DNA from: Forficula auricularia
Taxonomy: Eukaryota; Arthropoda; Insecta; Dermaptera; Forficulidae
Reading direction: 5' to 3'
Assembly: GCA_024734495.1 (NCBI GenBank)
Contig: JALMQS010000085.1
Location: forward strand, 22,449,077 to 22,513,076
DNA: 64,000 bases
The notes under the pieces are model-generated. The model was not told the origin of the DNA, searched no databases, and worked only from the letters and a program-made list of their open reading frames with translations. The translations under genes were made by a program, and so were the position numbers. Shown here in pieces: positions 22,701-34,700 of the stretch (position 1 is its first letter; every line of letters starts with the position of its first letter).

Positions 22701-25700
22701 GTAAATAGTTGTTATGTTAACACAATAAAATGTATTAAGTGTGCATTGGGTTATTATTAAATTAAAAACTGTATCATAAGTAGAAAAAATTTCTTTGTAA
22801 AACGTTGCTTTGTGGCGTCTCACCCACAGGTATCAGGGGTGATGCCACACCCTACGACAGTCTCTGTTACAAATTACAATAGTAGTAAAAACATTGTTAA
22901 TAAAAGTATTTAAGAACTAAAAAAAATTTTTAGGTATAAAAAAAAGCTAAAAATATTTATTTTGAACATAGAATGTTCTTTAAAGATTGTAAACAAGATT
23001 TTGCCAAATGAAAAACAATAATAATTGAACAATATTTAGTCTTTTTTCGAAATTTTTCTATTTTGGCGACCACAATCGACACAAAATTTTTAAGAAAAAA
23101 ATAAAAACCGACTTCAAAAAATTAAATGCAACAAATAAAATACACTAAAAGGTATAAAAATAATTATTATCTTATTTAGTTACAACTAAACGACGAAATA
23201 TTAACATGAAATTACTTTTTGAAGTCGGTACCAAACAAACTATACCTATAAGCGAGCGTACCCGCCAAACGTACTAAGTAAAATCCGTCGAGTGCGATTC
23301 ATATAAGGTATATGTTTGGCACCGACTTCAAAAGTAATTTCATGTTAATATTTCTTCGTTTAGTTGTAACTAAATACAATAAGAAAATAATTATTTTATA
23401 CCTTTTAGTGTATTTTATTTGTTGCATTTAATTTTTTGAAGTCGGTTTTTATTTTTTTCTTAAAAATTATTTTTATTTTTCTCTTTTTAGTGATGTTATT
23501 AATAGTGATCATATCATCAGAACTTGACCAAATTAATATGGCACCATCCCTAAAACACCCCCTTTCGGATAAAAAAAGAACCATCGAAATCGGTTCACAA
23601 ACAAAGAGGTTAGGTCTAAACAAACCTAATAAAAAAGGTCTAATACCTATGAAAAAAATACGAAAAAAAATGGGACCAATCGGAAGCTAGACTGGACCCA
23701 ATGCAAAAAATTTTTTCAAAATCGGTTGACAATTGGCGGAGATATGAGGTAACATAGGCACAAAAAAAAAAAAAAAAAATTCAGTCGAATAGAGAACCTC
23801 CTCCTTTTTTGAAGTCGGTTAAAAAATTCTTCAAAATAGTGCAGTCCTCAAGAAGCCATCTCTGGCATGTTGCACAACGCAACCAATCACATTTCTTGGA
23901 AGTTGAAGAGTAGTTTTATATCGCAGTGTGGCATCTCTCCCATTTAGTACGGGTGAGATGCCACACGCTCCCTCTTGCCGCGATTAGTAGCAAACAAACA
24001 AAAAACCGACTCATAACCTCACTAAAGGTTTCGTTGTTTACTATCTATTTGACATTATTCGAAAATTTAAAATATTAGCTCTTAATAAATTCAAAAGTGA
24101 AGGTTATGAAAAACTTTAGAGTGTGTAATGAGTGTCTTATCTTCGATTTTAGCTTGTAGTCAGTAAAATATTCTTCACAATCAGATAAAAACAGCTTTCC
24201 TATCAATATAAACGTCCAACTGATAAGGTGCCCTAGGATCTAGCTGGTACTTTTTGAACTACAAGGGGTGCGGCATCTCTCCCGAGTGTGGCGTCTGACC
24301 CGGACTTACCCTACGCCTTGTTTTTGTTTTTGTCCCCCAGGTACCCCGCGTAGTTTCTCGGCCCGCGTTCTGGGCATGGTGTGGGCGGGCTTCGCGATGA
24401 TCATCGTCGCCTCGTACACGGCCAACCTGGCCGCCTTTCTCGTGCTCGAAAGGCCCAAAACCAAGCTGACGGGGATCAATGACGCCAGGCTGAGGAACAC
24501 CATGGAGAACCTGACCTGCGCAACTGTCAAAGGCTCCGCCGTTGATATGTATTTCCGCCGGCAGGTGGAGCTGAGCAACATGTACCGCACTATGGAGGCC
24601 AACAACTACGACACCGCAGAACAAGCCATCGGCGACGTCAAACAAGGGTAACTACACACACAACTAATACTAATCACTCAAACGATTTCGATGAAATTGA
24701 AATCATAACATTACTTTAACAAAATGAACCTCTGATTAATTTTTGGTACATTCCGGTCCACAAACATTAGTACTTTATCATTGTACTTTTTTAGTTTTTT
24801 CTAAATATCTTTAATGTATGAATCTATAATTTTGAATAAAATTACACTGCTTGACAAAAATTAAACAAAAATTTCACCCCGTAAACCTAACAATGGATTC
24901 CAGTAGAGTTATATACGCTGATTATATCATTCAATTTCTCGGTTTTCGGGAATGTGAAACGGGCGTATACCACTGCTCCAAATGATGCCTCTTGAGCATA
25001 AATGACAAATCACACGGCACCATCCAATCAGAACAAGTAGGCGTGCCACTTAGCCGCCAATTTCAAAACAATTGCTTAATCGAAAGAAACAACTATTTTT
25101 TAGCTATTAACTTCTAGTCTAGTATATATTTCTAGTCCAAATTTAAAAAATAAATGTACTAAAAATTTTATTTATTTTTCCTTTCAATTTTTTTATTATT
25201 TGACAAAAAAATAGTTTCAAAGGTAAAAGCAAACTTGTAGGTCCCCGTTTTTTAAGCACCAATTTCGTTGTCAAAAGGGTTCCCCCACTCTGTTCACCTC
25301 TTCATCCTCTATTTTAGTTATTTGAGCGCTCCTAGGGCTCAACGAATATTGACCCGGGGATTTTGAAATATAATTTGATTCCTTCTAATTGGTTTTTAAT
25401 TAAAAGTGCAGTAGATCAATATTAATATAATTATAAATCTTATAATAATATAATAAATATTATTAATATTAATTAACAGGAATAGCAGGAAATTGGACAA
25501 AAATAAAAAACAGAGTTTTTATTGAATGGGCCAGACGTTTCGTCGATTAATTTCGACTTCCTCAGTGGCTAGAATGACAAAATAGGAAATCAGAAAAAAA
25601 CTTATTATAAATATAAATTGATTACATAGAAAGACTCAAATACCTCATTCTATCACTCTTTGTCAAAAGACAATTCCACTACGCGACGAAACATCCTTTA

Positions 25701-28700
25701 ATCCTTTTTATTTAAACTATAATACATTGTTGGATCATGCCCCAATTGCTCAAGAATCTTGAACTTTTACACACTTGAACAATCAAAAAATTAAAAACCT
25801 TTAATCAAAATTTATCACAAAAAATAATATGTTTCTACTCTTTAAANNNNNNNNNNNNNNNNNNNNNNNNNNNNNNNNNNNNNNNNNNNNNNNNNNNNNN
25901 NNNNNNNNNNNNNNNNNNNNNNNNNNNNNNNNNNNNNNNNNNNNNNCCCCATAGGCAGCTATTAAAAGGTCAGGCATATCAAAATTCGAAAATGTTTTTT
26001 TTTTCACTCCACCCTACTACCCAAGTGAGTGTCTGACGTCTGACGTCATTTCTCTGTTAGTAAACTGATGGCGTTCATTTGGGACTCCTCGCGACTGGAA
26101 TTCGAGGCAGCTCAAGACTGTGAACTGGTCACCGCCGGTGAACTCTTCGGCCGGAGCGGATACGGAATCGGACTGCAAAAGGGCTCGCCCTGGGCCGACG
26201 AGGTCACCCTCTCCATCCTCGACTTCCACGAGAGTAAGCAGCAACCACGCTACACTTCTCTTTGTTTATTATCTACTCTTTTTAAACGAGCAAAAATTGT
26301 ATATATATTTATATATTTGTATCTTTGTTCTATTTTGAAAACGGCTCTAACGATTTTAATTAAATTCACGGGTTAGGGGGTTTTTGGGTTGACAATTCGA
26401 TCTGTCGCAGTCTCATCTTCGGCTAAATTATTTTTGATGGGGTTTTTCGTAATTAAATTAATTATTCTAAGGTAGAAAAATGTCAATCTTGGGCTTTTAA
26501 AAAATGTTTCCCTTTTACTTTTGTACCCAGACAGACAATGGGTTGGGTTAATTCATTGTTATCAAAGGGCTTGAAGAACTATTGTGATTATGGTTTTTAA
26601 CATATTTTGTTCTCTCTAAGAGTTAAAATTATTAATAAACGTTTTATTTTAATTGTTTTTATAATTCACTGTCAGAATTATTTAGTAAATTATTTGACTT
26701 GCGCGGTTCATTTACTAAAATAATTAACTATTAAAACTAAGGGACCGTCCATAAATTGCGTCACACAGTAAGGGGGGGAAATAAGTTTTGTGACAAAATA
26801 TGGGGCCGGGTATCTTAAAACTGTGATGTCACAAAAGTCAAATTAAAAAATTCTCATATATATTTTTTAGATTTCAAGTTATTATTAGTGATAGTGTGAC
26901 GTCACAATTCAGGGGAGGGCGGGTCTAAAAATCTTCAAATTCGTGTGACGTAATTTATGGACAGCCCGTATCGTTTAAAAATTGTAAATTTTCTAAAAAT
27001 TTGTATACACATAATTACATAATATACAAGATGATACACAAAGAGTGAGTTGAATCAAAACAAAAGATAGGGTTGATTAAATAAACAATAATTAAAATAA
27101 AAAAAATACCTAGGGAAGTTCGGCGCGACAGGGACTTATTATTAAATCTATTTTGTTGCTTGTTTTGTTATTCAGGCGGCTTCATGGAGTCCCTGGACAA
27201 CCGTTGGATTCTCCAAGGAAACGTCCAGCAGTGCGAGCAGTTTGAGAAAACCCCAAATACTTTGGGCCTAAAGAATATGGCGGGCGTTTTTATATTGGTG
27301 GCAGCAGGTATGTAAGGAAAGGAAGGCGGCTGGCGACGCCCGAAACCCCGTGCTAATGGAATATTTGGGAATGCAGGTATTGTAGGTGGGATCGGACTGA
27401 TCATCATCGAGATGGCCTACAAGAAGCACCAGATTCGGAAGCAGAAACGAATGGAGTTGGCGAGGCACGCCGCCGACAAGTGGAGGGGCGCCATTGAGGT
27501 GAGGCAAAGGGCGTTGGCGGCGACAAGGCCTTCTGTCATGGCGGCATCCAGGCTGCACGTGGTCCCGGGCGCCTGCGCTAGTCCCACTCACTCGCCTGCT
27601 TAATTCAGCCTGCTCCCTATCAAACAACCCTCCAGGCCAGGCGCACAAACAAACAACATTCATAAAAACTATCATCTCCAATTTGATTTCTGTTAAAATC
27701 CTTAACATATTGCGTCCGCTTTGTTGTTTGAATTAAAAAACTACAGCAAAACAGGCGACACTAAAAATCGCATAGCCAAAAGACAATCTAATTCATTTCT
27801 TGGCCGCTGGGTTGCAGCACCGTCGCCTGATTTTTTTCAACTAGAGATGGCGTGTCAGTTGATTCGGCAATTTTAATTACTTCAATTTTTTCATTAATGA
27901 TGATTTAATGTCAAAAAGGTGAGAAATTTTTAATCAATTAATTCATTTTTCATTTCCTTGATATACTAGTATATATGTGGGATCTGTATTCTTCACTTAT
28001 CCCGGTCGTGTGGGTTCACTGTTGCTTGTTGCGTTATGTGTCTAGGGGTTTATCAAATCAAAAGTGCTCATATAAGATAAAATATTTATTAACAGGTATA
28101 ATATTCTATATACAGGTTTAAGAGTTCGTTGTTCGTGCGGAAAACATTAGGGCGGAAGTCACATGACCGACCATTACATCTGTGTTGCAGATGAGCGTAA
28201 TTAAAAAATTTCTATAATAAGATTTCAAACCTGCATATATATAAATTTTTAACTAATTTTTTAATTATTATTAAAATAAGTTTGAAATAATTTTTGGAGA
28301 CGGACTGTTAAGTGGGGTGAGTGGATATTGATGAGGCATAACAGAAAAATAAGATAATTTATACTATCTTTTTATTCATTTTTCCTCCTTCTTCAGTTGC
28401 TGCAGTAACGGTACTATATCTTATTTCATTCTCAGTAGAGACTATAATTCTGGTTAGAATGAAATACGATATATTAATGTTGCTGCAGTAACTGAAGAAG
28501 GAGGGAGAATAGCCACTAAAACGTCGGTTTATCGATCAAAAGATAGTGTTTGTTAGAACATCCACGAATAATGAGATTGCAACGCGAAGGGTTGTAACGA
28601 CAGAGGGATGTCCGCGGGTAGGACTGATAAAAATGGAAGAAATAGAGTCGATTTTTTGAGAGCTTAGAACGGGAACAGCGATAGAGATAGGTATTTCAGT

Positions 28701-31700
28701 TGTAACGGAAGAAAAAACTTAAATAATAGTAGAAAAGGTGGTAGCCACGGGCTGTGTGCTTTTAGCAGCAGCGGTGGCTGTAGGAGCGATTGAAATGCGT
28801 GATACTTGGGTGTTGATTTCCATCTTGTGGAGTGGAATGTTGAGAAAAATAAGAGAATATAGTGGGATGTTATATCCTGCTCGAAGGACCAAAAATGTTC
28901 ATTAGAACATCCACGAATAATATAGAGTAAATAGAAGGATTACTTGAAAAGAAAAGGTTTATTAATAGAAATAGCGTGTTTACATGCGAGGGGTAAAATT
29001 AGGAATATAAAAATATAAACAAAACAGAACAAAACAAAACATAAACATAAGAAGTCTCTTTGACGGCAATCGTTGAACTATGCCACGACGGAACAGAGAG
29101 TATAAATCTTGGACCATGAAATATATAGACACGCCCTCTGCTACTCTCCACACAGATTGAAGTGAGGCCAACATCGCCTACAGATGACGTCACGTTATCG
29201 CATAAATATTTTGGTAATATTAATTTAATATTAATTTGCGATTATTGGAATCCAAAATAAATAATCTAAACTACGATAAATTTATCTCAATGTATAATAA
29301 TTCCTATAGTGGCCATGCTATTTCCGGGTGTTCCTACCTACAGATGACGTCACATTCTCTAGTTGATGTTGGCCTCACTAAATCGATACCAGGGCGTGTC
29401 TATATATTTCATGGTCTAAGGTATAAATTATCTTCTTTTTTTGGACTGCCTCATCAATATCCACTCAATTCACTTATCAGTCCGTCTCCAAAAATTACTT
29501 CAATTTTAGTTTATTAATAATTAAAAAATTAGTTAAACATTTATACATATTCAGGAATTAATTCATTAAAAAAATTTCAGCTTTTTGAAATTAAATCAGC
29601 ATATTATAACGTAATGGTAGAAATACATGATGAAAAAATTAAAGTAATTATAAACGCCATCTTTGGTTGAAGATAATCGGGTGACGGTGCTGCCACCCGG
29701 CGGCTGGGAGATTAATTAGATTGTCTTTTGGCTATGCGACATGCGATTTTTAGTGTCACCTCAGCAAAACTATACCTTTTTTACGAATATAAAAAAAGTT
29801 CAAATTGACGAAAGAAGCAGTGTTAAGATATTTAAACAATCACCACACATTATGTTTTACTGAATCTGAAGTATTATTAGGGGGTGATTTTTCTTATAGA
29901 TATTTAATTCCTAAGTGAGTCAATATAACCCTTCTGACATGTAATAAGCTCGTATTCAGTAGAAAACAATATCTCTAAGTTTCCTACCATCGACAAATTG
30001 AACTTTGATATAATTATTAATTTCAATTATTATATACAGAGGGTGCGTCAGATGAATCTGACGATTTTAAGGGTTCTTCTGTAGCAATCATTAAGGGGAA
30101 ATTATTGTAGTTGCGACAAAGTAATTAGTTGGGATGAGATTAGATGAAAAAATGTCCAAGAAAATCACAAAAAGGTGTCATCTACTAGATCCGAGATGGA
30201 ATGGATTTTATTTTAAATTACATATCATAAATCGAACCCGAGTGCCAATATTAGCAATTGGCTAACATGTAAGGCATACTCTGAGATAAATATTTCATTA
30301 GAAAATTTAAATCTTCATTAGTAAAATTTCACAATTTAGTAATTCTAAATTTAAACATGCGATATATTTTAAATAGTTTTAAGTTTTGGCACTTGGGTTC
30401 AATTTCAAAGGTGATGAAAACAATCTTTCTGACATATTATAATAATTAAAAATAATCCATTCTATCTCGAATCTAGTAGATGACAAACTCTTGTGATTTT
30501 CGTAGAAATGTAAAGTCTATTTCAATCGGAATATTTGAACACTTGGGGTCCGAATCGAATATACTATAGAGAAAACTCTAAGCTAGAGGAAACTGTCCAC
30601 TAATCAGATTAAAATGGGCGTGGCCACAAGTGCCGCTTATTCCAAAACAATTGGACTAAGCTGCACGTGTATTCGGACTCGGATAAAATAAATAAAAACA
30701 CCCGCTATTATATAGTATTTAATTTAAGTTTTTTTCCTCAAAATTACTACCTATAATAAATAAATAAATTCCTGCCTAACATTAAAAAAAATCTTCCAAA
30801 TAATAGTGTTTAAATTAGGAGATGTTTTTATGAATATGTTGTTATTAAAAAAAAAATTCAAGACACCAATTTCCGTTTTTCCCCCAAAATATATTGAAAT
30901 TTGAAATTCCAATGAAATCTATTTAAAATGAATTCTATTAAAAAAATATATATATGTGAGCATCATCTACATAACCTCACGTGGGAAGTGAAACTTCTTT
31001 AGACATAAATAGTAATTGAAATAATTTAAAATTCCTAATTTTAATAAAAAAAAAAAATTGTTATGAAATATTAGTGGGATTTAAAATAATAATTCCTAAT
31101 TTTAAATAAATTTTATTTGTCATTCAATATTAGTGAATTAAAAAAAAAATTATTTCCTCTCTATTGAAACAAAAAAATCTAACAAATACGTCGCTAAAGA
31201 AGTTTCACTTCAAAAAAAAAAAATCTTACTGATTTTAATGAATTTTTGTTTTCTGACTATAAACAAAAGAGAAAGACGAGAATATATACATATTTTTTTT
31301 TTCAAACGTTTACCAACTTGGGATTCCGACCAAAAAGTGTCGACTTTTTATTTGTAAAATATCAATTTACATTTCAAAAAAAAAAAAAAGTAAAATATTT
31401 AAGCAATAAAAATATATTTAATAGAATATTTATCTATATATTTATATAGTTTATTTATTTGTCTATTTTTGAAGAGCATAGAATTGATCTATCAGCCTAT
31501 TGATCTAATATTAAAAACTTTAAAAGAATACAGTTTATCTATAAAGTCCGGATATAACGCAAAGTAAGCCTGTAGACTTTTGAAAGTCGGTGGCTGATCG
31601 TCCTATCAAATATATGTATATAGAGGATCGATCCCTGGGAATAAGCCTGTAGACTTTTGAAAGTCGGTGGCTGATCGTCCTATCAATATATGTATATAGA

Positions 31701-34700
31701 GGATCGATCCATGGGAATAAGCCTGTAGACTTTTGAAAGTCGGTGGCTGATCGTCCTATCAAATATATGTATATAGAGGATCGATCCCTGGGAATAAGCC
31801 TGTAGACTTTTGAAAGTCGGTGGCTGATCGTCCTATCAAATATATGTATATAGAGGATCGATCCATGGGAATAAGCCTGTAGACTTTTGAAAGTCGGAGT
31901 GGCTGATCGTCCTAACTCAATATATGTATATAGAGGATCGATCCCTGGGAATAAGCCTGTAGACTTTTTGAAAGTCGGTGGCTGATCGTCCTATCAATAT
32001 ATGTATATAGAGGATCGATCCCTGAGGAATAAGCCTGTAGACTTTTGAAAGTCGGTGGCTGATCGTCCTATCAAAATATGTATATAGAGGATCGATCCAT
32101 GGGAATAAGCCTGTAGACTTTTGAAAGTCGGTGGCTGATCGTCCTATCAAATATATGTATATAGAGGATCGATCCCTGGGAATAAGCCTGTAGACTTTTG
32201 AAAGTCGGTGGCTGATCGTCCTATCAAATATATGTATATAGAGGATCGATCCCTGGGAATAAGCCTGTAGACTTTTGAAAGTCGGTGGCTGATCGTCCTA
32301 TCAATATATGTATATAGAGGATCGATCCATGGGAATAAGCCTGTAGACTTTTGAAAGTCGGTGGCTGATCGTCCTATCAAATATATGTATATAGAGGATC
32401 GATCCCTGGGAATAAGCCTGAGACTTTTGAAGTCGGTGGCTGATCGTCCTATCAATATATGTATATAGAGGATCGATCCCTGGGAATAAGCTGAGACTTT
32501 GAAAGTCGGTGGCTGATCGTCCTATCAATATATGTATATAGAGGATCGATCTCTGGGAATAAGCCTGTGGACTTTTGAAAGTCGGTGGCTGATCGTCCTA
32601 TCAAATATATGTATATAGAGGATCCCTAGGAAAAATACTCTTGTTTTAGTAAGAAAAGTACAGGGTGGCCCATCTATATGTGACCCATTTGTTTCTGAAA
32701 TAAAAAATTAAAGTACAACGAAATGATTTTTTCATTGCATTAGGCATTTATTTTGGCCCATGGAAATACATGTCAGCTACTTTTCGAATTTGATTTGGTT
32801 CAGGTGATCGCCTTTTGCTCTGACGCATTAATGGGCTGGTATTTTGGCATGTTCAATCACTTATAGCCGCTATTTCACGTTTGATGTTGATCTTAAGTTT
32901 AGCCAGAGTCTGTGGCTTGTCGATGTACACTTTTGATTTCAAATATCCCCACAAATAAAAGTCTAACGGCGTTAAATCAGATGAAATCGGTGGCCAGTCA
33001 TAATCACCCTTTTTTCGAAATTAAGCGAGCAGGTAAAAATGACTTCAATAAATTGATCGTGTCGTCCGCATTATGGCAAAGCGGGCTCCATCTTGTTGAA
33101 ACCAGAAGTTGTGAATCCACTTCATACGCACAATTGGCATAAAAAATCAATTATCATGGCTCGATAACGCTCACCGTTGACGGTAACAGGCTTCGTTCGC
33201 GCGTCCTCGAAGAAGTATAGGCCAATGGCACACCAGACGGTCACTTTTGGATCATAGGAAGGCTTTTCGTGGATTAATTGTGGGTTTTCAATGGAATAGT
33301 TTGTTTACCGCTCCTTGAAAAAAAAAAATATATGATGAGCTATCAACAATTCACCAAAAAAAATCCGGTATTCCCCAAGGAGTATAATGGGGTCACTTCT
33401 ATACCTTTTATACACATACGATATCCCAACTACTCAACAAAGCCAAATTGCTACTTTTGCTGATTAACGGAATGGGGAATGAATGTTAACGAAAATAAAT
33501 CCTCCCACATAACTTTTAGTCTGAACCAACTCTCAAGTCCCAAGTTAATATTAACAACAAAACTATTCCACAAACCAATAGTGTGAAATTCTTCGGTCTC
33601 CACTTAGACTCGAGACTGACATGGAATGTCCGCATCAAAAAGAAAAGGCACGAAATGGACATTAAAATAAAAAAGATGTACTGGCTTATTGGAAGAATGG
33701 CTCCCACAACGCTAGAAAACAAAATTCTGATATACAAGACCATCATCCGAGAAATATGGACCTCTGGTATAGAACTGAGGTTGTTCATGTAAATCAAATG
33801 TAAATATCATCCAGAGATTTCAGTCAAAATTCCTAAAAACAATCACAAATGCCCCATGGTATATATCAAACAAATCACTCCACGACGATCTACCAATACA
33901 ATTGGTATCAGAAATCATCAAAAAAAAGCATCAAAACACTTTCAGAAACTGGCACTTCACCCAAATCAATCGGTCAATTTTCTATTCCTGTATCCCGAAG
34001 CAAGAAGACTAAACAGAAAATGCCCACAAGATCTCAAAGAAACCTAAATTTCTATAAATACTAAATACTCAGTTAGGGATTGGGGATTTTTGTAACTATT
34101 ACTTATACTTCTTTTCTCCTTTCTATGATTACTATCATAACAATATTTCAAAGAATTTTTTTTGTAAATATTGTAATTCTGATTGATAAAAATATTCGAA
34201 AAGTATCTGACATGTATTTGGACATTTCCTTGGACCAAAATAGATTCCTAATGCAAAGAAAAAAATGGATTCGTTTTTCTTTAAATTTTTATTTCAGAAA
34301 CAGATTGGTCACATGTAGATGACCGACCCTGTACTAGTGATACGTTTCCGAACAGATTTCACTTAACGATATAAAATTATCAAAAAAATGGGGAAAGTTA
34401 TTAACATGTAACGTTTTTTATACCATAATCTGGAGAACAAAAACATGGAACCCAAAATGTGTACCCTAACCTAACTTGGAGCAGAGTTGCTTGTAGATTG
34501 GTAAAATATTTTTAGCATTTTTGGGGCAATAAAAGATTGTGAGGTTCACAATTTATTGGTATGGTTTGGTGTGCAAACTTTGGTCTGTCTTTTTCACTCG
34601 ATTCGCCAAACACCTGCTAGAAATTCAAGGACTTATGCATAGCCTGTGTTTGCCAGGAATGAATGAACTACATAACTACGAACTCTCTCTCGGCCACTCT

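Larger units (their letters stand above)
27752..29763. mobile_element. 2-kb TIR element at the start of intron 15, with nested insertions
   Basis: The left arm (AGGCGACACTAAAAATCGCA, TAGCCAAAAGACAATCTAAT) is mirrored at the right (ATTAGATTGTCTTTTGGCTA, TTTTTAGTGTCACCT), with about 200 bases of loose similarity inward. Nested within are a palindromic element (28290-28556 continuing at 29420-29500), an LTR fragment (about 28550-29105) and a MITE (29106-29421). No transposase seen. Confidence 0.7.

Noticed and set aside
24259..24645. 128-residue minus-strand frame over exon 12
   Set aside because: It is the complement of the M3 exon. GC-rich coding exons produce such shadows on the other strand (also at 7676-8032, 21855-22166, 27268-27708, 53635-53898).
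32147..32455. Minus-strand protein with repeated [17 protein letters not shown]
   Set aside because: It is the translation of the 76/77-bp satellite; the unit length is not a multiple of three and frames drift between copies.
31566..32627. CRISPR-like array
   Set aside because: The repeats are contiguous 76/77-base tandem copies without unique spacers, and the genome is eukaryotic.
31566..32627. Hammerhead ribozyme in the 76/77-bp satellite
   Set aside because: GGCTGATCG is close to CTGATGA but lacks GA at the end, and no GAAA box with a pairing stem follows; not enough to claim it.
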